Source: an uncultured Eubacterium sp. (GTDB lineage: Bacteria > Bacillota > Clostridia > Lachnospirales > Lachnospiraceae). From it: a stretch of 64,000 bases of DNA. Shown here piece by piece: positions 33,468-41,239 of the stretch (position 1 is its first letter; every line of letters starts with the position of its first letter). The translations under genes were made by a program, and so were the position numbers. The notes below the pieces were generated by a model. The model searched no databases. It had not been told where the DNA came from and saw only the letters and a list, made by a program, of their open reading frames with translations. The DNA lies in contig CAJUTM010000010.1 in NCBI GenBank assembly GCA_910589595.1, positions 25,868-89,867 on the forward strand. Direction: 5' to 3'.

Positions 33468-33611
33468 TTACTTGCGTCGAAGCATTTCAGCCCCTTCCGG
33501 TAATTCCGGCTGATGCATCCAGCAAAAGCAAAGTGAATTAACAGATGCAGCCGTTACAACCAGCGCCAGACTTGCCACAGCCGTTGCCATTTTGGTAATA
33601 AATGTTTTCAT
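33468..33611 (-). CDS. agrD: AgrD-type cyclic autoinducer peptide precursor
   Basis: A 47-aa precursor. It has an N-terminal amphipathic/hydrophobic helix (MKTFITKMATAVASLALVV), a short core NSLCFCWMH and the conserved C-terminal recognition tail QPELPEGAEMLRRK typical of AgrD. Aligned with staphylococcal AgrD (E-V-P against E-L-P), cleavage would fall after Met32. This leaves a five-residue thiolactone ring from Cys28, CFCWM; the second cysteine inside the ring is unusual. GAGAGGAGAG lies nine bases before ATG. It is on the minus strand behind the promoter at 33660-33736, followed by a LytTR regulator. The matching protease AgrB is 10 kb away. Confidence 0.88.
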   Translation of the reverse strand: MKTFITKMATAVASLALVVTAASVNSLCFCWMHQPELPEGAEMLRRK

Positions 33612-33642
33612 TGTTCTGTACTCTCCTCTCTTTAGATTATCA

Positions 33643-33675
33643 AAAAAAATGACACATCTAATGTATCATTTTTTT
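33643..33675. repeat. Palindrome over the agrD promoter -10
   Basis: AAAAAAATGACACAT (33643-33657) pairs with ATGTATCATTTTTTT (33661-33675) with one mismatch and a three-base loop. It overlaps the extended -10 and resembles the palindrome at the agrB promoter (23393-23439). It may also serve to end the kinase transcript. Confidence 0.7.
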
Positions 33676-33736
33676 CTAAAAAAATGTGAAATTTGCGACA
33701 GACACATACTTTTTTGCGACAGAAAGTGATTTTTTT
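33660..33736 (-). promoter_or_regulatory. Quorum-type (LytTR) promoter of agrD
   Basis: TTGCGACAG occurs at 33693 and 33714, 21 bp apart, inside the 59-bp segment 33678-33736 that is repeated perfectly at 32564-32622. An extended -10, TGA-TACATT on the minus strand (33660-33668), is 27 bases beyond the repeat. This corresponds to the P2-type autoinduced promoter of agr systems. Confidence 0.78.
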
Positions 33737-34997
33737 ACAAATATAAGGTGATTTTTACTGAAAAAATTCCATTTTCAGCGTTTGTCTCCATTATCCCCTC
33801 ATAGCGCTCCACTACCTCCTGCACATTCTTCAAACCGAAACCGTGTTTGTCCGAATCGGCTTTACTTGTCCTGTACCAATCCCCATTCCGCACTAAATCA
33901 TTGCTAAAAGTATTAGTAATCAGTAAATTCAAACGACCCGAACGGTAAAAGATATTTGCCTTAATCCAGCTCTCCTCCTGTCCGGCCGTCGCCTCTATAC
34001 TATTGTCCAGTAAATTCCCCAGTATCGTAGTAACATCACAGGGGACGATAACGATATCGGAGGGGATTTTTATATCGACCTGCATATCAATCCCCTTTTT
34101 GTTTGCCTCCTGCAGTTTATAATTGAGAACACCGTCAAAAATCACGCTTCCTGTATATATGTATGTATCGTTCTCCAGCAAATGCTCCTCCAGATGATTG
34201 ATATAAGAACTCATTGCCGGCCAGTCATTCTGTTCCCCGATGTAAGCAATGGATTGCAGATGATTGCGGAAATCATGCCGGTGCTTTTGCAGACGTTCCA
34301 CCGACTCACTCATCAGATTGTACTGCCTCTCCTGATATTTATTTTGCAATTCCAAACTTTCCTTTTCCCTCTCGAGCAGGGAAGCCTTTATCTGCCTGTC
34401 GTACAGAAAAATAACCAGAATGTTCAGCAATAAAACGGCAACCGAACTTCCAAGGAGATTCGCCTTTGAAATATCATGCCGCAGACATATCTGAAAATAG
34501 ATGTAAAACGACAGGACAGGCAGAACAACAGAGATAATCCAATACGAAGTAGGTACGTCCTCCCTGCAGTGTAAATTACGGAAATTCCGTATAAGCAGTA
34601 CAATCAGAAACTGCACTAACGGCAGGCATACCATCCCGAAATAAGAATAGTATTCCCGCTCCGTAAACAATTCTGCGTCCACATAGCCGAAAATAGCGGA
34701 GACAATCGCCTCGGCGGCAAACATGGCGGCAAAATTAAAGAAAAAGGCAAGCAAGCGGTTCTTCCATTCCGCTTCATACAAAAGCGTCAGGCAAAACAAA
34801 CCGAGGAAGCAAATAATCATATTTAAGGCAGGTATATTCACGATTAAATACTGGCAGGAAGACACAGCAAATACAATAAAATATGCTGCAAACATATATT
34901 GCACGGTAAATTTACTTCTTGCAAAAAAGCATTGATAAATCAAATATACCTCATACAACTGAACTCCACTCACCAATAACGTTAATGCTGCTTTCAT
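33735..34997 (-). CDS. AgrC-type sensor histidine kinase (GHKL)
   Basis: A 420-aa membrane kinase. The first 195 residues hold about six hydrophobic segments, as in AgrC-type peptide receptors. A coiled-coil (ERESLELQNKYQERQYNLMSESVERLQKHRHDFRNHLQSI) leads to the phospho-accepting histidine in the HRHDFRNH box. The C-terminal GHKL ATPase domain has the N box GNLLDNSIEAT and the G box KHGFGLKNVQEVVERY. Its ATG overlaps the stop of the upstream LytTR regulator (ATGA), so they are coupled. It is the likely receptor for the peptide encoded at 33468-33611. Confidence 0.92.
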   Translation of the reverse strand: MKAALTLLVSGVQLYEVYLIYQCFFARSKFTVQYMFAAYFIVFAVSSCQYLIVNIPALNMIICFLGLFCLTLLYEAEWKNRLLAFFFNFAAMFAAEAIVSAIFGYVDAELFTEREYYSYFGMVCLPLVQFLIVLLIRNFRNLHCREDVPTSYWIISVVLPVLSFYIYFQICLRHDISKANLLGSSVAVLLLNILVIFLYDRQIKASLLEREKESLELQNKYQERQYNLMSESVERLQKHRHDFRNHLQSIAYIGEQNDWPAMSSYINHLEEHLLENDTYIYTGSVIFDGVLNYKLQEANKKGIDMQVDIKIPSDIVIVPCDVTTILGNLLDNSIEATAGQEESWIKANIFYRSGRLNLLITNTFSNDLVRNGDWYRTSKADSDKHGFGLKNVQEVVERYEGIMETNAENGIFSVKITLYL

Positions 34998-35719
34998 AAC
35001 ATCTCCTCCGTAAAATCCAACCGGCTCAACTGCTGCTTTAAGTTCGCGGAATAATAACTGCCAACCTCTATTTCTTTGCCTCCTCTCAACAGCAGATGAC
35101 CTTTATGATAAGCAGTAACACAGTGCAAATTGACAATATATGCCCGATGACAGCGACAGAAATGATATTTGCCATATTCTTTTTCCAATCGGTCTAACGT
35201 ACCGCGAAACTGAATTTTCTCACCGTTAATTTTATATACCTGTATCATCTTCGCCGCGGATTCGATATAGTTGATGTCCCGCAACAGGATTCCGTTTTGT
35301 ACGTTATTCAACATATAAGTGAGCGCATGCTTACTCTCTTTCAAAATGCGGCACGCCTTGTCCAAATCTGCTTCAATCTCCTGCCGTTTCAGTGGTTTCA
35401 GACGAAAATTAATCGGCTGTAAATCAAAAAGCTGCATACCGTACTCCTGTTTTCCGGATATAAAGTCAATTACAACCTGATGACACTCTACATACCTGCG
35501 CAGTTCTTCCGCCATATCCAGTCCGCTTTTCTTTGGTAGTTCGATGTCCTGAAAAACCATATCAAACCAGTGACCGGCGGACAAACTGTCCAGAAGCTCC
35601 TCCGCACTATAGAAAACCATCAGATGAATTTCAAGTCTTTCTCTTTTTGTATATTCTTCAATCCATCCCCGCAGCTGTCTGCATACCGCACGGTCGTCAT
35701 CACAAATCGCAATCTGCAT
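34994..35719 (-). CDS. LytTR-family response regulator (AgrA-type), copy 1
   Basis: A 241-aa regulator: receiver domain MQIAICDDDRAVC with phospho-acceptor Asp in MVFQDIELPKKSG, then a LytTR domain (LLRDINYIESAAKMIQVYKING, FRGTLDRLEKEYGKYHFCRCHRAYIVNL). The start at 35719 has GAGGAGG upstream. It overlaps the kinase gene by four bases. It is a paralogue of the regulator at 32623-33342, with whole-length similarity, suggesting duplication of this part of the locus. Either or both could bind the TTGCGACAG repeats. Confidence 0.92.
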   Translation of the reverse strand: MQIAICDDDRAVCRQLRGWIEEYTKRERLEIHLMVFYSAEELLDSLSAGHWFDMVFQDIELPKKSGLDMAEELRRYVECHQVVIDFISGKQEYGMQLFDLQPINFRLKPLKRQEIEADLDKACRILKESKHALTYMLNNVQNGILLRDINYIESAAKMIQVYKINGEKIQFRGTLDRLEKEYGKYHFCRCHRAYIVNLHCVTAYHKGHLLLRGGKEIEVGSYYSANLKQQLSRLDFTEEML

Positions 35720-35808
35720 CTTTTCCTCCTCGTACTTTGTGCACCGCAACGTAATTTCTTTTCCAATATTATACTCTCTTTTTTATGCACTTGCAATCTT
35801 GTTTCCTC

Positions 35809-36174
35809 TTACATCCCCCCATTTTCACGCACGTCGCGCAACTGCTTTTTCAACTCACGAACCGTTCCCATTATAATCTTTCTCTCGGCGTCATTGCAGT
35901 CGCTCAGCAGATGATTGTACTCCATGACACGCGCCATACGGTTCGTCGAATCTTTCAGGGAATCGCACAGTAAAACATCAATTGGCACTTCCAGCGCATT
36001 GGCAATCTGAACTAACACTTTGGCGCTGGCATTGACTGAGGCACTCTCGATATTTTTGATATGGGAAAGTGAAACATCTGCCATCTCGGCAAGTCGGTTT
36101 GCTGTCAAATCCTTTTGCTCTCGATAATATTTGACGTTGACACCTAATGCTTTTACATTCATACCCTCTCTCAT
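35809..36174 (-). CDS. XRE-family transcription regulator
   Basis: A 121-aa protein with a Cro/C1-type helix-turn-helix (LGVNVKYYREQKDLTANRLAEMADVSLSHIKNIESASVNASAKVLVQIANALEVPIDVLL) and a short helical tail. ATG at 36174 is used because GGAGG lies nine bases upstream; ATG at 36162 is possible. The GGAGG is buried in a perfect 22-bp inverted repeat, which suggests that translation or transcription of this gene is controlled there. It is 90 bp upstream of the agr-type regulator and kinase, and may control them. Confidence 0.88.
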   Translation of the reverse strand: MREGMNVKALGVNVKYYREQKDLTANRLAEMADVSLSHIKNIESASVNASAKVLVQIANALEVPIDVLLCDSLKDSTNRMARVMEYNHLLSDCNDAERKIIMGTVRELKKQLRDVRENGGM

Positions 36175-36175
36175 A

Positions 36176-36228
36176 GTAAAAATCCTCCAATAGTAGTTTC
36201 TTCCATACTACTATTGGAGGATTTTTAC
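36176..36228 (-). promoter_or_regulatory. Perfect 22-bp hairpin that hides the XRE gene's SD
   Basis: Left arm 36176-36197 and right arm 36207-36228 are exactly complementary over 22 bases with a nine-base loop. On the minus strand the 3' arm contains GGAGG of the XRE gene, two bases before its ATG begins. In RNA the ribosome binding site would be fully paired. It also could end transcription from the PilZ gene upstream. Confidence 0.8.
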
Positions 36229-36268
36229 CGAAATATTCCATGCAAGGAAGTTTCCTGCAATAAGGACT

Positions 36269-36613
36269 TTATTTTTCCAGAGAAGCGGCATAGTCATTAA
36301 TAACATAATCCATAATGGACGCCGTTCCCACGATTTCACAACCATAAATATAGCAGTCTTCTTTTTCCTGTTGGCGGATAATGCGGACAACGCAATTGAG
36401 CGCATCCGACTTTCCCAAAACCAAACGCGCGTTAAAGTAGTATCCGATTGGCAGATTACTCTTTGATTTGAACCCAATGCCCAACTTAGAAATATCAATG
36501 ACTTCAATCGGCGCATTAATGTTTTCCACCTTTACGTGGTCCTGCTTAAAGAGCGTTGAAATCTCCAATTGTAATTTCACCGGCCAACGCTTCTCACGTC
36601 TCATCTCAATCAT
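36269..36613 (-). CDS. PilZ-domain protein, probable cyclic di-GMP receptor
   Basis: A 114-aa single-domain protein. The two cyclic di-GMP motifs are visible: RxxxR at the N-terminus (MRREKR) and the D-x-S-x-x-G motif DISKLG about 35 residues on. The rest fits the PilZ beta barrel (LPIGYYFNARLVLG, CVVRIIRQQ, IYGCEIVG). The start at 36613 has GGAGG six bases upstream, within the recurrent GAATGGAGG. A diguanylate cyclase lies at 23.5-25.4 kb in the same window. It follows gatB by 43 bp on the same strand. Confidence 0.85.
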   Translation of the reverse strand: MIEMRREKRWPVKLQLEISTLFKQDHVKVENINAPIEVIDISKLGIGFKSKSNLPIGYYFNARLVLGKSDALNCVVRIIRQQEKEDCYIYGCEIVGTASIMDYVINDYAASLEK

Positions 36614-36655
36614 ACCGTTCCTCCATTCTGATGTGCCGTCTGTGCACACATCGTT

Positions 36656-38089
36656 CTATTCTAATCTTTCCTGCAAAATTTTGTTCACTAATTCCGGATT
36701 TGCTTTTCCTTTCATCACCCGCATTGTCTGACCGACAAGAAAACCGATTGCCTTTTTCTTTCCTGCCTGATAATCTGCCACCGACTGGGGATTTTCTCTG
36801 ATTACTTTTTCAATCGTCTCCCGCAATACACTCTCGTCACTGACAGTCCCAAGTCCATTATCCTCTACAAACTTCTCCACGTCAATATTTTCTTCAAATA
36901 TTTTTTCAAAAATTTCTTTTGCCACCGTGGAGTTAATCGTTCCTTTGTCCGTCAAATCAATCAACTTCGCCAGATTTTCCGGCGAAAGCGTGATATCGTC
37001 CGCGTCCATCTCCCGCTCTTTCAAAAGACGCATCGTCTCTCCCATAAGCCAGTTCGATACTTTCTTCGGCGTCGCACCAAGCGATACCGTCTGCTCAAAT
37101 ATGTCTGCCATTTTTTTACTGGCGGTAATAATCGAAATGTCATAGGAGGGAATATCATATTCTTTTGCATATCTGTCCGCTTTTGCCTCCTGAAATTCCG
37201 GCTCCCTCTCTTTTATCTGCTGTATCCACTCATCGCTGATAACGATTGGCGTCAAATCAGGATCGGGAAAATACCGGTAATCCTGCGCGTCCTCTTTGGA
37301 GCGCATCGGATAGGAATACTCTTTATTGTCATCCCAGCGCCGCGTCTCCTGAATCACGGTTCCGCCATCTTCAATACATTCTATCTGTCTGGCGCGCTCA
37401 TTCTCAATCGCGCGTACAATCGCCTTAAACGAGTTTAAGTTCTTCATCTCGGTACGGGTTCCTAACGCTGCCGTTCCCACCTCGCGAACCGACAGATTGA
37501 CGTCGGCGCGCATGGAACCCTCGTTTAATTTACAATCGGACGCCCCCAGATACTGTATTGTCGTCCGCAGTTTTTCCAGATAGGCGATTACTTCGTCCGT
37601 GCTGCGCATATCCGGCTCGGATACAATTTCAATCAAAGGCACGCCGGAACGGTTATAGTCTACAAGGGAACAGTCATTCCACTCGTCATGTACCAGTTTT
37701 CCCGCGTCCTCTTCCATATGAATCTCGTGAATGCCGATACGCTTTGCGCCAGCCGCCGTTTCAATTTCCACAAAACCTTCGTAACAGATTGGCAGATACA
37801 ACTGCGAAATCTGATAATTCTGCGGATTGTCGGGATAAAAATAATTTTTCCGGTCAAACTTGCTATATTGATGAATCTTACAATTCAACGCCAGTCCGAC
37901 CGCCATCGCGTATTCCACGACCTGTCGGTTGAGAATGGGAAGAGAGCCCGGCATTCCGGTGCAGACCGGACACGTATGGGTATTGGGAGCGCCCCCGAAC
38001 TCCGTGGAGCAGCCGCAAAAAATCTTTGTCTTTGTCGCCAGTTCGACATGTACTTCCAGCCCTATAACTGTCTCATATTGTTTCGCCAT
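36656..38089 (-). CDS. gatB: Asp/Glu-tRNA amidotransferase subunit B
   Basis: Kinase/amidotransferase subunit of GatCAB, which converts Asp-tRNA-Asn and Glu-tRNA-Gln to Asn- and Gln-tRNA. The 477-aa protein has the usual length and signatures: ETVIGLEVHVELATKTKIFCGC at the start, HTCPVCTGMPGSLPILN, DYNRSGVPLIEIVSEPD, ETRRWD and the C-terminal YqeY-like tail ending GQTMRVMKGKANPELVNKIL. It follows gatA by three bases. Confidence 0.97.
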   Translation of the reverse strand: MAKQYETVIGLEVHVELATKTKIFCGCSTEFGGAPNTHTCPVCTGMPGSLPILNRQVVEYAMAVGLALNCKIHQYSKFDRKNYFYPDNPQNYQISQLYLPICYEGFVEIETAAGAKRIGIHEIHMEEDAGKLVHDEWNDCSLVDYNRSGVPLIEIVSEPDMRSTDEVIAYLEKLRTTIQYLGASDCKLNEGSMRADVNLSVREVGTAALGTRTEMKNLNSFKAIVRAIENERARQIECIEDGGTVIQETRRWDDNKEYSYPMRSKEDAQDYRYFPDPDLTPIVISDEWIQQIKEREPEFQEAKADRYAKEYDIPSYDISIITASKKMADIFEQTVSLGATPKKVSNWLMGETMRLLKEREMDADDITLSPENLAKLIDLTDKGTINSTVAKEIFEKIFEENIDVEKFVEDNGLGTVSDESVLRETIEKVIRENPQSVADYQAGKKKAIGFLVGQTMRVMKGKANPELVNKILQERLE

Positions 38090-38091
38090 AA

Positions 38092-39537
38092 CTATTCTCC
38101 CCCTCTCGTCTGCTCATACGTGTAAGCAGCCTGAATGATTTTCTTTTCCTGAAAACAATCGCCAATCAACTGCAGGCCAATCGGAAGCCCGCTCTCGTCC
38201 TCTCCGCAGGGAACGGTCATCGCCGGAAGTCCGGCGAGGTTGACAGAAATCGTATAAATATCGCCCAGATACATCTTAATAGGGTCGCACAGACTCTCGC
38301 CTATTTTAGGCGCCGTCGTCGGCGCCGCCGGAGAGAGAATGACGTCATACGATTCGAAAGCGCGGTTAAAAGCTTCCTTGATGAGCGCTTTCGTGCGCAG
38401 CGCTTTCAGATAATAGGCGTCGTAATAACCGCTGCTGAGCACAAACGAGCCAAGCATAATACGCCTCTTAACTTCCGGCCCGAATCCCTCCGAACGGCTC
38501 TTCTTGTACATATTATGAAGTCCCTCATACTGCTCCGTGCGGTATCCGTACTTCACTCCATCGTACCGCGATAAGTTTGAACTCGCCTCTGCCGAGGCGA
38601 TAACATAATATGCCGGAATCGCATATTCAACAAGGCTTAAATCAAACTCCTCCACTACCGCGCCCTGCTGCCGCAGCACTTCTGCCGCCGCCATGACGGC
38701 GTCCCTGACTCCGGTCTGCAGTCCGTCCCGCAAATAATCGCGCGGAATGCCAATCCGCATGCCTTTTACATCTTCGGTAAGCGCCGCCGTAAAATCAGTA
38801 TCCTCACGCCGCACGGAAGTGCTGTCCTTGTTATCATAAGAAGAAATCACTTCCAGTACCGTGGCACAGTCCGTCACATCTTTGGCAATCGGGCCAATCT
38901 GGTCGAGCGACGAGCCATAGGCAATCAGTCCGTAACGGGATACCGTACCATACGTCGGCTTGATTCCCGTGACCCCGCAGAACGAAGCCGGCTGCCGAAT
39001 CGAGCCTCCCGTATCCGAGCCAAGTGCATAACTGCATTCCCCCGCCGCAACTGCCGCGCACGAGCCGCCGGATGAGCCGCCCGGCACATGTTCTGTATTG
39101 TGCGGATTTCTTGTTACTCCATAAGCTGAAGTCTCCGTCGTGCTTCCCATGGCAAATTCGTCCATATTTGTCTTGCCGATTAAAACGGCCCCGCCCCTCT
39201 GGAGATTCAAAACTGCCTCGGAAGAATACGTCGGCTTAAAGTTAGCGAGGATTTTCGAGCTGCATGTTGTAAGAATCCCCTGTGTACACAAATTGTCCTT
39301 AACCGCCAGTGGAACGCCGGCCAGCGGGCCGGTGAGTTGTCCGCTCTCTATCTGTTCCTGCACCTGTGCCGCTTTGGCAAGAATCTCTTCTTCCGGAAGA
39401 ACCGTGACAAAACTGTTTATGCGCTCTTCCTCCTGCTTTATCTTTAAGAGGGCGGCGCGGGCAGCGTCCTGCGCCGTCACTTCACCTGCCCTGATTTTTT
39501 TTCCTAATGCTACCGCAGATAAATCCATCAAATCCAT
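38092..39537 (-). CDS. gatA: Asp/Glu-tRNA amidotransferase subunit A
   Basis: Amidase subunit that releases ammonia from glutamine for GatCAB. The 481-aa amidase-signature protein shows the catalytic lysine (GVPLAVKDNLCTQG), the cis-serine/serine loop (GGSSGGSCAAVAAGECSYALGSDTGGSIRQPASFCG) and the expected C-terminal ending. GGAGG lies nine bases before ATG. It is in the aspS-gatC-gatA-gatB order. Confidence 0.97.
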   Translation of the reverse strand: MDLMDLSAVALGKKIRAGEVTAQDAARAALLKIKQEEERINSFVTVLPEEEILAKAAQVQEQIESGQLTGPLAGVPLAVKDNLCTQGILTTCSSKILANFKPTYSSEAVLNLQRGGAVLIGKTNMDEFAMGSTTETSAYGVTRNPHNTEHVPGGSSGGSCAAVAAGECSYALGSDTGGSIRQPASFCGVTGIKPTYGTVSRYGLIAYGSSLDQIGPIAKDVTDCATVLEVISSYDNKDSTSVRREDTDFTAALTEDVKGMRIGIPRDYLRDGLQTGVRDAVMAAAEVLRQQGAVVEEFDLSLVEYAIPAYYVIASAEASSNLSRYDGVKYGYRTEQYEGLHNMYKKSRSEGFGPEVKRRIMLGSFVLSSGYYDAYYLKALRTKALIKEAFNRAFESYDVILSPAAPTTAPKIGESLCDPIKMYLGDIYTISVNLAGLPAMTVPCGEDESGLPIGLQLIGDCFQEKKIIQAAYTYEQTRGGE

Positions 39538-39551
39538 ATCGTGTGTCCTCC

Positions 39552-39845
39552 TTACTCAAATGTTTTTGGCACCATGTAAGCGCCGTCTTTCTTTTCAGGG
39601 GCGTTCGCCAGCATGTCTTCCCGCTGCTCGCCGTTGGTGACGCAATCCTCCCGAAATACATTGTTCAGTGGAAACACATGGGACATCGGCTCCACATTAT
39701 CCGTATCCAGTTCATTCAGTTTGTCAATATAGTCAAGCATGCCCGCCATATCCTTTTTGGCCTGCTCTCTCTCCTCTTTGGATAATTCCAGCTTTGCCAG
39801 AATCCCAACATATTCTATCATTTCATCTGAAATAAAATTTGCCAT
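39552..39845 (-). CDS. gatC: Asp/Glu-tRNA amidotransferase subunit C
   Basis: A 97-aa bridging subunit of GatCAB (MANFISDEMIEYVGILAKLELSKEER..DIAGM-type pattern with MLDYIDKLNELDTDNVEPM). The ATG at 39857 overlaps the ribosome binding site (ATGGAGG), so the start is placed at 39845, five bases after GGAGG. It lies 48 bp after aspS and 14 bp before gatA. Confidence 0.94.
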   Translation of the reverse strand: MANFISDEMIEYVGILAKLELSKEEREQAKKDMAGMLDYIDKLNELDTDNVEPMSHVFPLNNVFREDCVTNGEQREDMLANAPEKKDGAYMVPKTFE

Positions 39846-39893
39846 AGTTACCTCCATTCCTTTCTCTCACTATTCGCAGTCCGCCGCGGCCGC

Positions 39894-41225
39894 TCACGGC
39901 TCAAGACGCGCTAAATCCCTTGGAAATAAAGTAGTCTCCCGCACATTGTCTTCTCCGAGAAGTTTCATTGTCAATCTCTCCAGTCCAATGCCGAGCCCGC
40001 CGTGCGGCGGCATACCATGTTTAAATACAAGCATATACTGCTCCATTCCCTCCTGTGTCATCCCCCGCTGCTGCAGCTTCTCTTCCAGCATGGCATAATC
40101 GTGAATGCGCTGCCCGCCTGTCGTAATCTCCAAACCCTGAAACAACAAATCAAAACTTAACGTAAACTTTTCGTCGTCGGGCGCGTCCATCGCATAAAAA
40201 GGTCTTTTTTTCGATGGATAATGGGTGACAAATACAAAATCCGCATCCATTTCTTCTTTGAAATATCGGGAAATCAACACTTCCTCTTCCGGCTCCAAAT
40301 CATATGGGTTACGGATTTCCCTGTGATACTTCTCCGCCGCCAGCTGCTTGGCGCGGTCGAATCTCACCTGCGGTATCTTATCCGTCTTTGGCAGCGACAC
40401 GTCGAGAAGCTTTAACTCCTGTTGATATTCCCTTTCCAGCAGGGCCATCGTATACTGCAAAAAGCCCGTCTCCATCTGCATAATATCCTCGAAGCTTTCA
40501 ATATACCCCATCTCAAAATCAAGCGAAGTATATTCATTTAAGTGCCGCTTTGTGTTATGCTTCTCCGCACGGAATACCGGTGCCACTTCAAATACACGGT
40601 CAAATACCCCTACCATCATCTGCTTATAAAACTGCGGGCTCTGTGCGAGCACGGCATGGCGGTGAAAATATTCCAGACGGAACAGATTGGCTCCGCCCTC
40701 CGCGCCTCTGGCTCCAATTTTCGGCGTGTGAATCTCCGTAAACCCGCAGCCGCGCAAATACTCACGAAATCCCCGCGTAATGCCCTCCTGAATACGGAAC
40801 TTGGCCCGCTCCCTTATATTGCGCAGTGACAGCGGCCGGAAATCCAGCTTCGTCTCCAGAGAAGTATTCATCTTCCATTTGTTGACTGCTATCGGCATCG
40901 GCGCGCTTGGCCGGGAAAGTATGCGGATTTTGTGGATGCGGATTTCAAAGCCGTTAGGCGCGCGCTCTTCTGATTTCACGATACCCGTTATCTCTACCGC
41001 CGCTTCTTCGGCAAGTTCCTTTAAGGTAACGTTAGCTGCACCCTCTTCATAAACGGCCTGTACCAGCCCTTCCCGCTTGCGCAAAATGATAAAGGCGACT
41101 TCTCCCATCTTGCGAATCTTGTGAATACATCCGTTTACTTTAACTTCTTCTCCGTCGAGACCGCCTGCCAAAATCTCTGCAATCTCTTTTGTTGTTGTTT
41201 CCATTTCTCCTGTCAAAAATTTCAT
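39894..41225 (-). CDS. aspS: Aspartyl-tRNA synthetase, archaeal-type (probably non-discriminating)
   Basis: A 443-aa class IIb synthetase of the shorter archaeal type rather than the 590-aa bacterial type. It has an OB-fold anticodon domain (VKVNGCIHKIRKMGEVAFIILRKREG) and class II motifs: FREYLRGCGFTEIHTPKIGARGAEGGANLF, FRAEKHNTKRHLNEYTSLDFEM and GGLGIGLERLTMKLLG. Its place directly in front of gatCAB suggests that it charges both tRNA-Asp and tRNA-Asn, with the amidotransferase finishing Asn-tRNA. The start at 41225 follows GAGGAAGCAGG; a T-box leader precedes it. Confidence 0.9.
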   Translation of the reverse strand: MKFLTGEMETTTKEIAEILAGGLDGEEVKVNGCIHKIRKMGEVAFIILRKREGLVQAVYEEGAANVTLKELAEEAAVEITGIVKSEERAPNGFEIRIHKIRILSRPSAPMPIAVNKWKMNTSLETKLDFRPLSLRNIRERAKFRIQEGITRGFREYLRGCGFTEIHTPKIGARGAEGGANLFRLEYFHRHAVLAQSPQFYKQMMVGVFDRVFEVAPVFRAEKHNTKRHLNEYTSLDFEMGYIESFEDIMQMETGFLQYTMALLEREYQQELKLLDVSLPKTDKIPQVRFDRAKQLAAEKYHREIRNPYDLEPEEEVLISRYFKEEMDADFVFVTHYPSKKRPFYAMDAPDDEKFTLSFDLLFQGLEITTGGQRIHDYAMLEEKLQQRGMTQEGMEQYMLVFKHGMPPHGGLGIGLERLTMKLLGEDNVRETTLFPRDLARLEP

Positions 41226-41239
41226 ACCTGCTTCCTCTC

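Noticed and set aside
36176..36228. Insertion sequence terminal repeats
   Set aside because: The two arms are only nine bases apart, with no transposase between or beside them; a hairpin or operator fits better.
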